A stretch of 64,000 bases of DNA. It comes from an uncultured Flavobacterium sp. Its GTDB lineage: Bacteria; Bacteroidota; Bacteroidia; Flavobacteriales; Flavobacteriaceae. The position numbers and the translations under genes are program-made. Of this stretch, positions 16,728 through 25,867 are shown one piece after another. The DNA lies in assembly GCA_913061465.1 (NCBI GenBank), contig CAJXSU010000003.1:1-64000 (forward strand), in the 5' to 3' direction. How positions within the stretch are numbered: position 1 is the stretch's first letter; each line of letters opens with the position of its first letter. Below the pieces are notes generated by a model. It saw only the letters and a list, made by a program, of their open reading frames with translations. It ran no database searches and had not been told where the DNA came from.

Positions 16728-17560
16728 TACTTTACTATTAAAACATCTGTTGGAAGTTCTGAGAGAATATACTCAATATCATGTGGGAAAATTCTATCTA
16801 AGATTGTAGTTTTTGTTGGAGCATTCATAACTAATAAATCAGCTCTTTTTACTTTGGCATAATGTCCAATTGAGTATCCACGTTTTCCAAAAATACTTTG
16901 AATTTTAACTGAAATTCCTTCAGTGTTGATTGTTTCCAATATTTTATGAACCCTAGAATCTTCTCTTCTTTTTAATTTTTCTTTTTTAATAGTTGCTTTT
17001 CGTAAAGAGTAATCATCCGATACTTTTACTTCAATTTCTTTTTGGCTAATTTCTTCAACTATAGTAATTCTTTTACATGCTAAAGCTTCAGAAATTAAAA
17101 AAGAAGCCTTAATGGTTTCATTAGTTTTTTTATCTTTTAAACCATTCACAACAATATGATTACATTTAACTCTATCTATTGAGGGTTTTATAAGAAGTAA
17201 AACAGAACAACTGGCTTTTCTAGTTAATTCTCTAGCTACTGAACCAACATAGTATTTATATATATTTTCTTGTTGTATAGCACCTAAAATTAAAAGGTCA
17301 ATAGTCTCTTCTAAGCACGTAGAGAGAATAATATCAATTGGTTTTCCTTTTTTCCATACGGTTTTTATTGGGAAATTTAAAGAAGGGGCCTCAGAAATCA
17401 ATTGTAATAATTGTTTTTCTTTTTTAGAGGTTTTCTCACCAACATGAACACCAACAAGTTGAGCACCAAACATATTAGCTAACCTAATAGCTTCAAAAAT
17501 ATTTGGTTTTAAGTTCGGAGAAAAAGCAATACCAACTAAAATTTTTTTTATGCTTTTCAA
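16727..17560 (-). CDS. Tandem universal stress protein (UspA family)
   Basis: Two Usp domains are fused in 277 residues. The first (about 1-140) starts KKILVGIAFSPN and has LLILGAIQQENIYKYYVGSVARELTRKASCSVLLL. The second (about 145-277) ends ADLLVMNAPTKTTILDRIFPHDIEYILSELPTDVLIV. The nucleotide-binding glycine signature is only partly kept in domain 1 and largely lost in domain 2, so ATP binding is uncertain. The gene is coupled to the SulP transporter by a one-base overlap, suggesting it senses or regulates anion transport. It is divergent from the antiporter gene at 17691. Confidence 0.85.
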   Translation of the reverse strand: MKSIKKILVGIAFSPNLKPNIFEAIRLANMFGAQLVGVHVGEKTSKKEKQLLQLISEAPSLNFPIKTVWKKGKPIDIILSTCLEETIDLLILGAIQQENIYKYYVGSVARELTRKASCSVLLLIKPSIDRVKCNHIVVNGLKDKKTNETIKASFLISEALACKRITIVEEISQKEIEVKVSDDYSLRKATIKKEKLKRREDSRVHKILETINTEGISVKIQSIFGKRGYSIGHYAKVKRADLLVMNAPTKTTILDRIFPHDIEYILSELPTDVLIVK

Positions 17561-17690
17561 TTGTCCTTTTTTTTCAAATTAAAAGTACAATATAGAACAT
17601 TCATTTTAAGAAAAAAACATAAAATTAAATTTTAGACTACTTTTAAGTTTAACTATTTTTTGTATTTTAGAAATTAATATTTTAATAGAT

Positions 17691-19508
17691 ATGTTAGAAT
17701 TAGCAGGAATAATTATACTAGGAATATTGGCCCAATGGGTGGCTTGGAGATTTAAAATACCTGCAATACTTCCTTTAATTCTAATTGGTCTTTTGGTTGG
17801 ACCCATTGCAGCTGAGTTCTTAACAGATGACAAAACAAAATATATTGAGCCCATATGGAATGGAACTTATGGACTTTTTCCTGGAGATGGATTGTATTAT
17901 TTTGTTTCATTAGCGATCAGTATTATTTTATTTGAAGGAGGTTTAACCTTAAAAAGAGACGAAATAAAAAATGTTGGTCCAGTTATTACGAAGTTAATTA
18001 CCTTAGGTTCTTCTGTTACTTTTTTTGGTGCTGGTTTTTTAGCACATTATATTTTTGATTTGTCTTGGGAAATCTCCTTTTTATTTTCAGGTTTAATCAT
18101 TGTAACTGGTCCAACTGTTATTACGCCTATTCTTAGAAATATTCCATTGAGGAAAGATATTTCTGCTGTTTTAAAATGGGAAGGAATACTTATAGATCCT
18201 ATTGGGGCTTTAGTGGCAGTTTTGGTTTTTGAATTTATAAGTGTAGGGGGGGGAAGTGGATTTACTAAAACAGCACTTACTGAATTTGGTAAAATATTAT
18301 TATTCGGAACTTCATTCGGATTTACTTTTGCTCATGCACTAACCTTTGTAATTAATAAAAAATGGATACCTCATTATCTTTTAAATGTAGTCTCCTTGTC
18401 TACTGTTCTATTTGTATTTGTAGAATCGGAAATATTTGCTCACGAATCAGGATTACTTGCTGTTGTAGTAATGGGTATGGTACTTGGAAATGGAAAATTG
18501 AAAAATCTGAAAGAACTATTATATTTTAAAGAATCATTAAGTGTTTTATTGATTTCAATTCTGTTTATACTTTTATCAGCAAATATCAATATGGTAGACT
18601 TAATGCTACTTTATAACTGGAAAACAGTATTATTATTTTTCCTCATTGTACTTATCATAAGACCACTAGGAGTATTTCTAAGTACTTATAAATCAAATTT
18701 AAAATTCAAAGAAAAACTCTTTATAAGTTGGGTTGGCCCCAGAGGTATTGTAGCTGCTGGTATTGCCTCTCTTTTTGGAAGTAAATTATTAAAACAAGGA
18801 GTAGAAGGAGCAGAGTATATTACACCATTAGTTTTTATGATTGTTTTAGGTACTGTATTGTTAAATGCTACCACAGCTAGATTATTTGCAAAAATTGTAG
18901 GTGTGTTTTTGAAAAATTCTGATGGTATTCTTATTGTTGGAGCTTCCAAAGCATCTAGACTTATCGCCAATTATTTACAAAATTTGGAAAAAAGAGTAGT
19001 ATTGATTGATGCCAATACTTTTTTTATAGAAGAATCTAATAAACAGGGACTAGAGGCCTATGTGGTTAATATATATGATGATGATTTAACTGACAATATC
19101 GAGTTAAATGATATTGGATATTTAATAGCATTATCAGGGAGTGATGCTGTAAATAAGTTTGCCGTAAATAGCTTTGCAACTACTTTTGGGGAACATGGTT
19201 CATTTCGCTTAATTAGTGCTGAAGAAGTAAAAAGTCAGGATTATGAATATAAAAAACAATTTTTCACTCCAAAGGATGATTATATAAATCTTAGTGAAGC
19301 CGTTAGAGATTTTCCAAATTTATATGAAATAATAATAGACTCAGAGGAAGATTATAAACAAACTCTAGAAAAGTTACACAATCAATTAGAGTCTGTTCCT
19401 CTGTTTGTAAAAACTTCTAGTAATAATATATTCGTAATTAATGAATTTGAGTCAAAAAAACTACCAAAAAAAGGTATCACTTTGATTTATGTAGGGCAAA
19501 AAATTTAA
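17691..19508 (+). CDS. CPA1-type Na+(K+)/H+ antiporter with TrkA-N domain
   Basis: About twelve membrane helices (1-405) match the monovalent cation:proton antiporter-1 family: LAGIIILGILAQWVAWRFKIPAILPL, LFEGGLTLKRDEIKNV, GPTVITPILRNIP and a WVGPRGIVAAGIASL helix near the end. The C-terminal part begins DGILIVGASKASRLIANYL (about 409), a TrkA-N/RCK-like Rossmann domain that could bind a nucleotide. It should export Na+ or K+ in exchange for protons. An uninterrupted G8 tract at 18246-18253 (GGG residues near 187) is a possible slippage site. The gene shares its upstream region with the Usp-SulP pair, forming an ion homeostasis cluster. Confidence 0.9.
   Translation: MLELAGIIILGILAQWVAWRFKIPAILPLILIGLLVGPIAAEFLTDDKTKYIEPIWNGTYGLFPGDGLYYFVSLAISIILFEGGLTLKRDEIKNVGPVITKLITLGSSVTFFGAGFLAHYIFDLSWEISFLFSGLIIVTGPTVITPILRNIPLRKDISAVLKWEGILIDPIGALVAVLVFEFISVGGGSGFTKTALTEFGKILLFGTSFGFTFAHALTFVINKKWIPHYLLNVVSLSTVLFVFVESEIFAHESGLLAVVVMGMVLGNGKLKNLKELLYFKESLSVLLISILFILLSANINMVDLMLLYNWKTVLLFFLIVLIIRPLGVFLSTYKSNLKFKEKLFISWVGPRGIVAAGIASLFGSKLLKQGVEGAEYITPLVFMIVLGTVLLNATTARLFAKIVGVFLKNSDGILIVGASKASRLIANYLQNLEKRVVLIDANTFFIEESNKQGLEAYVVNIYDDDLTDNIELNDIGYLIALSGSDAVNKFAVNSFATTFGEHGSFRLISAEEVKSQDYEYKKQFFTPKDDYINLSEAVRDFPNLYEIIIDSEEDYKQTLEKLHNQLESVPLFVKTSSNNIFVINEFESKKLPKKGITLIYVGQKI
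18246..18253 (+). repeat. G8 homopolymer inside the antiporter gene
   Basis: Eight consecutive G bases encode part of SVGGGSG. It was the longest G or C run noticed in this AT-rich window. Gain or loss of one base would frameshift the antiporter near residue 187. Confidence 0.9.
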
Positions 19509-19513
19509 GAATA

Positions 19514-21214
19514 CTAGAGGTCTAACTGGAAAGTATCTTTAAGTATCTTTATATATGGATTTTTTTCTTTTAATTTATTGTATTTCTCTTGGGGAGTGTA
19601 GGCAAATTTCTTTTCTACAGTTTCACTTACCGTAACATTTATAGTAATACTATAATTATTCAGAGACTCTCTTAAAAATTTGAGAAGTTTTGGTTTACCT
19701 AACTTTAATTGATCCTCCATAAGTTTATTGGGGAGCATAAAGTGAATATTAAAGTTTTCTAAGAGTTCAGGTTGAGAAGTAGCTAAAATTGAAGCCATAC
19801 TTTTTTCACCTTTTTTAATTTGTAATTTTTGATAATTACTCCATGTTTTTTCCAAATCTTTGTCAGAAAATGAATCTTTAGGGTGATTTTCATAATTAAT
19901 TTCAATTGGCTTCTTTTGTTGCTCCTTCTTTTGATGAATGCTTTTTAAAGAAAGTGAATTATTTCTTCTTTTAAGGTTTTGCAAAATTGGAGACTTTGTA
20001 ATTTCTATTTCTTTAGAAGTTACTTTTTTCAAGGAATTATCTAAAACTTCTTTTTTTGTAGGTTCGGGTTTTTTTGTGATTTCCAGTTTTTTTACTGGAG
20101 ATAATGAAGTAAAAAATGTTGCAGGTATTATATAGTTAGCTGTTTTTTTTTTTTCTCCATCAAAAGTGATAGAGGCAATTTGCATTAGGGTTAGCTCTAC
20201 AAGAAGTCGTTGATTTTTACTGGTCCTATAATTTAAATCACATTGATTGGCCTTTTCTATAGATTGTATGAGAAAAGAAATGGAGACTTTAGAAGATTGT
20301 TCTAAATATTTTTTTTTTGCATTATCACCTACCTCAAGAAGGCTTATTGTTGAGTTATCTTTTGCAACTAATATATCTCTAAAATGAGAAGCCAACCCAT
20401 TTATGAAATGGTGACCCTCAAAACCTTTAGCCAAGATCGTGTTAAAGTTGTTTAAAACCTCTGGAATTTTATTTTCCAACAAGAGCTCTGTCATTGAAAA
20501 ATAAGTATCATAATCTAATACATTTAAGTTTTGAGTAACTGCTTCTCGGGTTAATTTATTGCCAGAAAAACTTATAACTCTGTCAAAAATTGATAAAGCA
20601 TCACGCATTGCACCATCAGCTTTTTGGGCAATAATATGAAGGGCGTCATCATCTGCAACAATACCTTCTTTTTCTGAAATAGTTTTTAAAAATTTTTTAG
20701 TATCTAAAACAGTAATTCGTTTAAAATCAAAAATTTGACATCGTGACAGAATTGTTGGAATAATTTTATGTTTTTCTGTAGTAGCTAATATAAATATAGC
20801 ATGAGCTGGTGGCTCCTCTAAAGTTTTTAAAAAAGCATTAAAGGCCGCTTGAGATAACATATGAACTTCATCAATAATATAGACTTTATAATTCCCGGTT
20901 TGAGGAGGTATCCTAACTTGATCAGTTAAGTTTCTTATATCATCAACTGAATTATTAGAAGCAGCATCCAATTCAAAAATATTAAATGCAAAATCTTCAT
21001 CATCTGAAATTAAATCCTGTTGATTAATACTTTTTGCTAAAATTCTAGCACAAGAAGTTTTTCCAACTCCTCTTGGTCCTGTAAAAAGTAAAGCTTGGGC
21101 TAAATGATTGTTTTTTATAGCGTTTTGAAGCGTGTTAGTGATAGCTTGTTGCCCAACAACATCCTCAAAATTTTGTGGTCTGTATTTACGTGCAGAAACT
21201 ATAAAATGCTCCAT
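19514..21214 (-). CDS. dnaX: DNA polymerase III subunit tau/gamma (DnaX)
   Basis: This is the clamp-loader ATPase. The Walker A GPRGVGKT (46-53), Walker B IIDEVHML (D115, E116) and SRC motif (157-159) are intact. Domain III ends near 345 (VELTLMQIAS). The remainder, a Lys/Pro/Glu linker and a C-terminal domain to residue 566, is tau-specific. The zinc module of other DnaX proteins is absent: after C55 the usual C-x8-C-x2-C-x2-C is replaced by a short acidic loop. The frame runs up to a TTG at 21241, but that lies in the -7 box, so I start at ATG 21214 (MEHFIVSARKYRP). A12 at 20154-20143 (codons 354-358) is a likely slippage site giving a gamma-like form. It is convergent with the antiporter gene. 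Confidence 0.96.
   Translation of the reverse strand: MEHFIVSARKYRPQNFEDVVGQQAITNTLQNAIKNNHLAQALLFTGPRGVGKTSCARILAKSINQQDLISDDEDFAFNIFELDAASNNSVDDIRNLTDQVRIPPQTGNYKVYIIDEVHMLSQAAFNAFLKTLEEPPAHAIFILATTEKHKIIPTILSRCQIFDFKRITVLDTKKFLKTISEKEGIVADDDALHIIAQKADGAMRDALSIFDRVISFSGNKLTREAVTQNLNVLDYDTYFSMTELLLENKIPEVLNNFNTILAKGFEGHHFINGLASHFRDILVAKDNSTISLLEVGDNAKKKYLEQSSKVSISFLIQSIEKANQCDLNYRTSKNQRLLVELTLMQIASITFDGEKKKTANYIIPATFFTSLSPVKKLEITKKPEPTKKEVLDNSLKKVTSKEIEITKSPILQNLKRRNNSLSLKSIHQKKEQQKKPIEINYENHPKDSFSDKDLEKTWSNYQKLQIKKGEKSMASILATSQPELLENFNIHFMLPNKLMEDQLKLGKPKLLKFLRESLNNYSITINVTVSETVEKKFAYTPQEKYNKLKEKNPYIKILKDTFQLDL
20143..20154 (-). other. A12 run in dnaX: probable transcriptional slippage/frameshift site
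   Basis: The coding strand has 12 consecutive A bases spanning E354-K-K-K-T358, about ten residues past the end of the clamp-loader core. With one extra A the frame reads K, N, S and stops (359 residues). With one A fewer it reads Q, L, T, I and stops (361 residues). Thermus dnaX is a known case of slippage on an A9 run to make gamma. Confidence 0.65.
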
Positions 21215-21238
21215 ATTTGATTGCGTATCTTTGTCTAA

Positions 21239-21246
21239 CAAATGTA
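21239..21246 (-). promoter_or_regulatory. -7 box of the dnaX promoter
   Basis: TACATTTG on the minus strand, 24 bases before the ATG at 21214. Its final bases make up the TTG that would otherwise be an alternative start, which supports the ATG as the true start. Confidence 0.55.
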
Positions 21247-21320
21247 AGTATCTACAATAGTAATTACAATATGCTTTCTCAACAAAACACTAAAGTTGTA
21301 AACAAATTGTATTAATTAAT

Positions 21321-21328
21321 TACTTTTG
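21321..21328 (+). promoter_or_regulatory. Promoter of msrA (-7 box)
   Basis: TACTTTTG matches TAnnTTTG, with a TTG 22 bases upstream (21296-21298) as -33 element. The start codon is 26 bases downstream. Confidence 0.55.
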
Positions 21329-21354
21329 AGAGTATCAAACAAATAAATTTAAAT

Positions 21355-22005
21355 ATGAAAGTTAATAAGAATATTATTTTCACTTGTGTGTTAATTTTTT
21401 TAGTAGTTTCCTATAGTTTTAAAGAATCATTCAGTACACCCAATTTTGAAATTCAAGAGATTGGTCCTAATGACGAAGTAGCTTATTTTGCTAGTGGCTG
21501 TTTTTGGTGTGTAGAAGCTATTTTTGAAAGTGTAGAAGGTGTAAGTGAGGCCATTTCTGGTTATGCAGGAGGTCATACAAAAAATCCAACATATCAATCA
21601 ATTGGAACAGGAAGAACTGGACATGCTGAGGCAGTGGCAGTGTATTATGACCCTCAAATAGTAAACTTTGAAACATTAGTAGATGTATTTTTTGGTTCTC
21701 ATGATCCAACTACTAAAAATGGACAACACCCAGATTACGGAAGTCAATACAGGTCAATTGCTTTTTATAGTTCAATAAAAGAGAAAGAGATTATTGAAAA
21801 GGCTATAAGTAAACTAAATACAGAAGTTTATAATCATAAAATTGTTACTGAGGTAAGCAAACATGTTATTTTTTACAAAGCTGAATCTTATCATCAAAAT
21901 TATGAGAAACTCAATCCTTACAATAGTTATGTAAGAAACGTATCTGTTCCAAGATTAAAACGTTTTAAGAAAAAATTCCCTAAACTTTTGAAAGAAAAAA
22001 AATAA
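21355..22005 (+). CDS. msrA: Peptide methionine-S-sulfoxide reductase MsrA, exported
   Basis: MsrA reduces S-methionine sulfoxide in proteins. The catalytic GCFWC motif gives nucleophile C49, followed by E54 and the conserved SGYAGG, GHAEAV, SHDPT and QYRS boxes. The enzyme normally starts close to the GCFWC motif. Here about 45 residues precede it, including a hydrophobic helix (VLIFLVVSYSF, about 12-22), so the protein is exported or membrane-anchored and repairs envelope proteins. No lipobox is evident. It has its own promoter and is convergent with the acyl-CoA synthetase gene. Confidence 0.95.
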   Translation: MKVNKNIIFTCVLIFLVVSYSFKESFSTPNFEIQEIGPNDEVAYFASGCFWCVEAIFESVEGVSEAISGYAGGHTKNPTYQSIGTGRTGHAEAVAVYYDPQIVNFETLVDVFFGSHDPTTKNGQHPDYGSQYRSIAFYSSIKEKEIIEKAISKLNTEVYNHKIVTEVSKHVIFYKAESYHQNYEKLNPYNSYVRNVSVPRLKRFKKKFPKLLKEKK

Positions 22006-22034
22006 AGATTTTCAAGTTTTATTTTATCTGCAAT

Positions 22035-22057
22035 AAAAAAACGCTGTAAATACAGCG
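22035..22057 (-). terminator. Terminator of the acyl-CoA synthetase gene
   Basis: Leftward it reads CGCTGT-ATTT-ACAGCG followed by seven T bases. The hairpin may also stop msrA transcripts from the other side, though the + strand T-run is weak. Confidence 0.75.
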
Positions 22058-22067
22058 CTTTAAATCA

Positions 22068-23852
22068 TTATCCCCTATAAATTTTCTCGTAAAGGTCTTT
22101 GTAGTTTTCTTTTATTATTTCTCTTTTCATTTTCATAGTAGGTGTTAAATGACCTCCATCTATAGTCCACTCATTAGGTGTCAATTCAAATTTTTTGATT
22201 TGTTCCCATTTTCCAAAGTTCTCGTTGCATTGATCTACCTCTAACTGAACTCTATCGATGATAATCTGAGCACTTGCAATTTCTTCGCAAGAGGTCCCAA
22301 TTTTATGACCTTTTCTTTCAATCCAATCTCTAATAAAAACAAAATTTGGTTGTATTAAAGCAGCTGGCATTTTTTCATTTTCACCAATAACCATAACTTG
22401 TTCTATAAATAAAGATTGTTTTAAGTCTCCCTCTAGTAAAGGTGGAACAATGTATTTACCCCCAGAGGTTTTAAACATTTCTTTTGTTCTTCCTGTAATT
22501 TTTAAAAATCCATCAGAGTCTATTTCTCCTTTATCACCAGTGTGAAAGTAACCGTCTTTAATTACCTCGGCTGTTTTTTTCGAATCTTTGTAATACCCTT
22601 GCATCACATTTGGTCCTTTTACTAAAATTTCACCATTTTCAGCAATTTTCACCTCCACATTTTTTAAAATTCGACCTACAGTTCCAACTCTAAATCCACG
22701 AACACCATTTTGTTCCATAAAGCTAACTGATGTTACAGGTGATGTTTCAGTTAATCCATATCCTTCCATAATTGGCATACCAGCTGCGGTAAAAACTCTT
22801 GTTAGTCTTTGCTGCAACGCAGAAGCTCCTGAAACCATTAGTTTAAGTTCTCCTCCTAAAGCTGCTTGCCATTTTGAGAAAATTAGTTTACGAGCCAAAC
22901 CTAACTGTTTTTCATACCACCAACCATTGGCTCCATAAGGTTCATATTTTAAACCTAGATCGACGGCCCAAAAAAACAATTTCTTTTTTATACCAGTTAA
23001 TTCTTGTCCTTTTAAAACAATACTGTCATATATTTTTTCATATAACCTTGGAACAGCTGTCAGAACATGAGGTTTAACTTCTTGAGAATTTTCAACTAAT
23101 TTTTCAACCCCCTCAGCAAAATAGATCTCTACACCACAGTATTGATATAAATAAAGTATCATACGTTCAAAAATATGGCATACCGGGAGAAAACTTAAGG
23201 CTTTATCATTTCCTTTGGTTAACGGAACACTTTCTTCACTAGTTAAAACATTTGATACAATATTTCCATGAGACAACATCACTCCTTTGGGCCTTCCTGT
23301 AGTTCCAGAGGTGTAAATAAGCGTAGCTAAATCTTCACTTTTTACGGCATCTTTTCTAGCTTCAACATCACTTTGATTAGAAGTGTCTTTTCCCAGTTCT
23401 AGAAGTTCTTTCCAATTTTTCTCATCAGATATCTCATCAAAAGTATACACCTTTTTGAGTTTTGTATTTCCTTTAATTTTGTTGATTTTTTCTACAATAG
23501 ATATATCTGAAACAAAACAATAAATAGATTCAGAATGATTTAAAACATATTCATAATCTTCTTTGGATATGGTAGGGTATATAGGTACATTTTGAGCACC
23601 GGTTTGAAGAATCCCTATATCCATAATATTCCACTCAGTTCTATTTGTAGAGGAAATAACAGCAATTTTATCATTTGTTTTTACTCCTAAACGAAGTAAT
23701 GCTCTACTAATAGTATTTGCCTTAGCTATGTACTCTCCACTTGAAGTAGATACCCATTTGTTTTCGTATTTAGTAACCAAAGCATTATCTAGGTTATATT
23801 TTTTGTGGGCAAAGTAAGGGAAGTCAAATAATCTGGTTATTTCTGAAGACAT
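22068..23852 (-). CDS. Long-chain acyl-CoA synthetase (AMP-forming), copy 1
   Basis: The enzyme activates fatty acids to acyl-CoA through an acyl-adenylate. The AMP-binding core is complete in 594 residues: LIYTSGTTGRPKGVMLSH (P-loop), GYGLTETSPV, YFHTGDKGEIDSDGFLKITGR and FKTSGGKYIVPP (C-terminal lysine region). It belongs to the long-chain FadD/ACSL-like branch, with the broad N-terminal domain starting near FPYFAHKKYN. A close paralogue lies directly upstream on the same strand (23939-25699), 86 bases away. The pair looks like a tandem duplication that has diverged. It probably serves beta-oxidation or lipid remodelling. Confidence 0.92.
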   Translation of the reverse strand: MSSEITRLFDFPYFAHKKYNLDNALVTKYENKWVSTSSGEYIAKANTISRALLRLGVKTNDKIAVISSTNRTEWNIMDIGILQTGAQNVPIYPTISKEDYEYVLNHSESIYCFVSDISIVEKINKIKGNTKLKKVYTFDEISDEKNWKELLELGKDTSNQSDVEARKDAVKSEDLATLIYTSGTTGRPKGVMLSHGNIVSNVLTSEESVPLTKGNDKALSFLPVCHIFERMILYLYQYCGVEIYFAEGVEKLVENSQEVKPHVLTAVPRLYEKIYDSIVLKGQELTGIKKKLFFWAVDLGLKYEPYGANGWWYEKQLGLARKLIFSKWQAALGGELKLMVSGASALQQRLTRVFTAAGMPIMEGYGLTETSPVTSVSFMEQNGVRGFRVGTVGRILKNVEVKIAENGEILVKGPNVMQGYYKDSKKTAEVIKDGYFHTGDKGEIDSDGFLKITGRTKEMFKTSGGKYIVPPLLEGDLKQSLFIEQVMVIGENEKMPAALIQPNFVFIRDWIERKGHKIGTSCEEIASAQIIIDRVQLEVDQCNENFGKWEQIKKFELTPNEWTIDGGHLTPTMKMKREIIKENYKDLYEKIYRG

Positions 23853-23938
23853 AAAGTAGTTTTATTTTTTTTAAGTTACGAAGCCAAATTACAAAAAACC
23901 AATAGATTTCACAATATGATATTTTAAGGCATTATTTC

Positions 23939-25699
23939 TTAAAGATTATATATTTTGTCGTATAAATTTTTATGTTTTTCTAAAATTATTTTTCTTTTCA
24001 TTTTTAGAGTAGGGGTTAGATGACCAGATGTCGCCGTCCATTCTTCGTTGGTGATTTCAAATTTTTTAATTTGCTCCCATTTACCAAAATCCTTGTTGCA
24101 AACATCTATTTCTTGTTTAATTCTACTTCTTACTTCATTACTATCTTGCAGATTATCAACCTTATACCCTTTTCTATTAACCCATTCATTTACATAATCG
24201 AAGTTTATTTGAATAAGCGCAGCTGGCATTTTTTGAGCTTCGCCAATAACCATTACCTGTTCTATAAAACGAGATTTTTTTAATTCACTTTCAATTACTG
24301 TTGGAGCAATATATTTTCCACCTGAAGTTTTGAAAATTTCTTTTTTTCTATCAGTTATTTTTAAAAACCCTTCAGAATCAATTTCTCCAATGTCTCCAGA
24401 GTGAAGATATCCATCTTTTATAGTTTCATTGGTCAAATCATCTCTTTTGTAATATCCCTGCATTATACAATGTCCTTTCATTAAAATCTCACCATCATCT
24501 GCAATTTTAATTTCTATCCCTTTTAAAGGTTTTCCTACAGTTCCAATTTTCAAGCCATTATTTCTTAAATCATTCAATGTAGCTCCTGGAGATGATTCAG
24601 TCATCCCATAGCCCTCATAAACAGGAATTCCAGCTGCTGTAAAAACTCTTATTAAACGCGGTTGAAGAGGGGCACTTCCGGAAATCATAAATTCTAAATT
24701 ACTGCCCAAAGCATCTTGCCATTTTCCAAAAATTAACTTTCTAGCAATACTGAGTTGAAAATGATACCATAATCCATTTTTATGGTATGGTTCATATTGC
24801 TCTCCTAGTTTAAGTGCCCAAAAGAAAAGTTTTTTCTTCATCCCTGATAACTTACTTCCTTTATCCACAATTTTATCAAATATTTTTTCTAAAAGTCGTG
24901 GAACAACAGCTATCATATTAGGTTTAACTTCTCTAATATTATCACCTAACAGTTCTATGCTTTCTGCAAAGTAAATATTAATGCCCATCATTTGACAATA
25001 ATATCCAGAAACTCTTTCAAAGACATGACTTACCGGAAGGTAGCTTATTGTCTTTTTACCATATCCATTAAGATCTAATCTATCTGCAGTAACTTTAACA
25101 TTTTGAACAATGTTTTCATGTGACAACATAACTCCTTTGGGAGTTCCTGTAGTACCTGAAGTATAAATTATTGTAGCTATATTTTGAGGACTTATATTAT
25201 TTTTGATTTCCCTAATCTTAGATAGAAAATTTTTATTTTTTCCAAGTTCTAAAAAAGAATTCCAACCAATTTTAGAGTTCTCATCAATACGATAAACTTC
25301 TTTAAGTTGGGTTTTACTTTTTACAGCGTTAACTTTTTCATAAATATCATCTCCTGCAATAAAGCAATATTTAGAATCTGAATGATTTAGTACATATTCG
25401 TAATCTTTTTCAGACAATGTTGCATAAAGAGGAACATTTTGTGCACCTATTTGTAGGATTCCAATATCTAAAAAGTGCCATTTTGGTTGGTTTACAGGAA
25501 CAATAATTGCAATTTTATCATTTGGCTTAATTCCTAAGGTTAATAAAGCGCTACTAACTTGATTGGCAATTGTAATAAATTCTTCACTAGAATAACTTAT
25601 CCATTTGCCTTTCTCTTTGTAAACTAATGCTTCTTTTTGTGGATAGTTGGAGTTTTGATATTCGATACAATCAAAAACTCGGGTTATTTTTTCCGTCAT
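23939..25699 (-). CDS. Long-chain acyl-CoA synthetase (AMP-forming), copy 2
   Basis: This is a paralogue of the gene at 22068-23852 with the same layout (586 residues): IIYTSGTTGTPKGVMLSH, GYGMTESSPG, YLHSGDIGEIDSEGFLKITDR and FKTSGGKYIAPT. Both copies also share the YLPVSHVFER-type motif and the same C-terminal end (HLTPTLKMKRKII). The two differ mainly in the middle and N-terminal parts, which suggests different chain-length preference. All catalytic boxes look intact in both. It follows purL, from which it is separated by a terminator at 25724-25754. Confidence 0.92.
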   Translation of the reverse strand: MTEKITRVFDCIEYQNSNYPQKEALVYKEKGKWISYSSEEFITIANQVSSALLTLGIKPNDKIAIIVPVNQPKWHFLDIGILQIGAQNVPLYATLSEKDYEYVLNHSDSKYCFIAGDDIYEKVNAVKSKTQLKEVYRIDENSKIGWNSFLELGKNKNFLSKIREIKNNISPQNIATIIYTSGTTGTPKGVMLSHENIVQNVKVTADRLDLNGYGKKTISYLPVSHVFERVSGYYCQMMGINIYFAESIELLGDNIREVKPNMIAVVPRLLEKIFDKIVDKGSKLSGMKKKLFFWALKLGEQYEPYHKNGLWYHFQLSIARKLIFGKWQDALGSNLEFMISGSAPLQPRLIRVFTAAGIPVYEGYGMTESSPGATLNDLRNNGLKIGTVGKPLKGIEIKIADDGEILMKGHCIMQGYYKRDDLTNETIKDGYLHSGDIGEIDSEGFLKITDRKKEIFKTSGGKYIAPTVIESELKKSRFIEQVMVIGEAQKMPAALIQINFDYVNEWVNRKGYKVDNLQDSNEVRSRIKQEIDVCNKDFGKWEQIKKFEITNEEWTATSGHLTPTLKMKRKIILEKHKNLYDKIYNL

Positions 25700-25723
25700 A
25701 ATTATTTAATATGATGACAAGAT

Positions 25724-25754
25724 AAAAAAAAATAGGCTTCATTTCTGAAGCCTA
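25724..25754 (-). terminator. Terminator of purL
   Basis: On the minus strand TAGGCTTC-AGAAAT-GAAGCCTA (8-bp stem) is followed by nine T bases after the stem end. It lies 114 bases after the purL stop. Confidence 0.85.
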
Positions 25755-25867
25755 GATAATTGATGTAAAAATTTTTACCCCTAAAAATGAAAAATCAATC
25801 GATACAAATCTAAATAAAAAAATATAAAACAAAGTATTATTTTTAAAAAATAATAATAAATTTTTTA

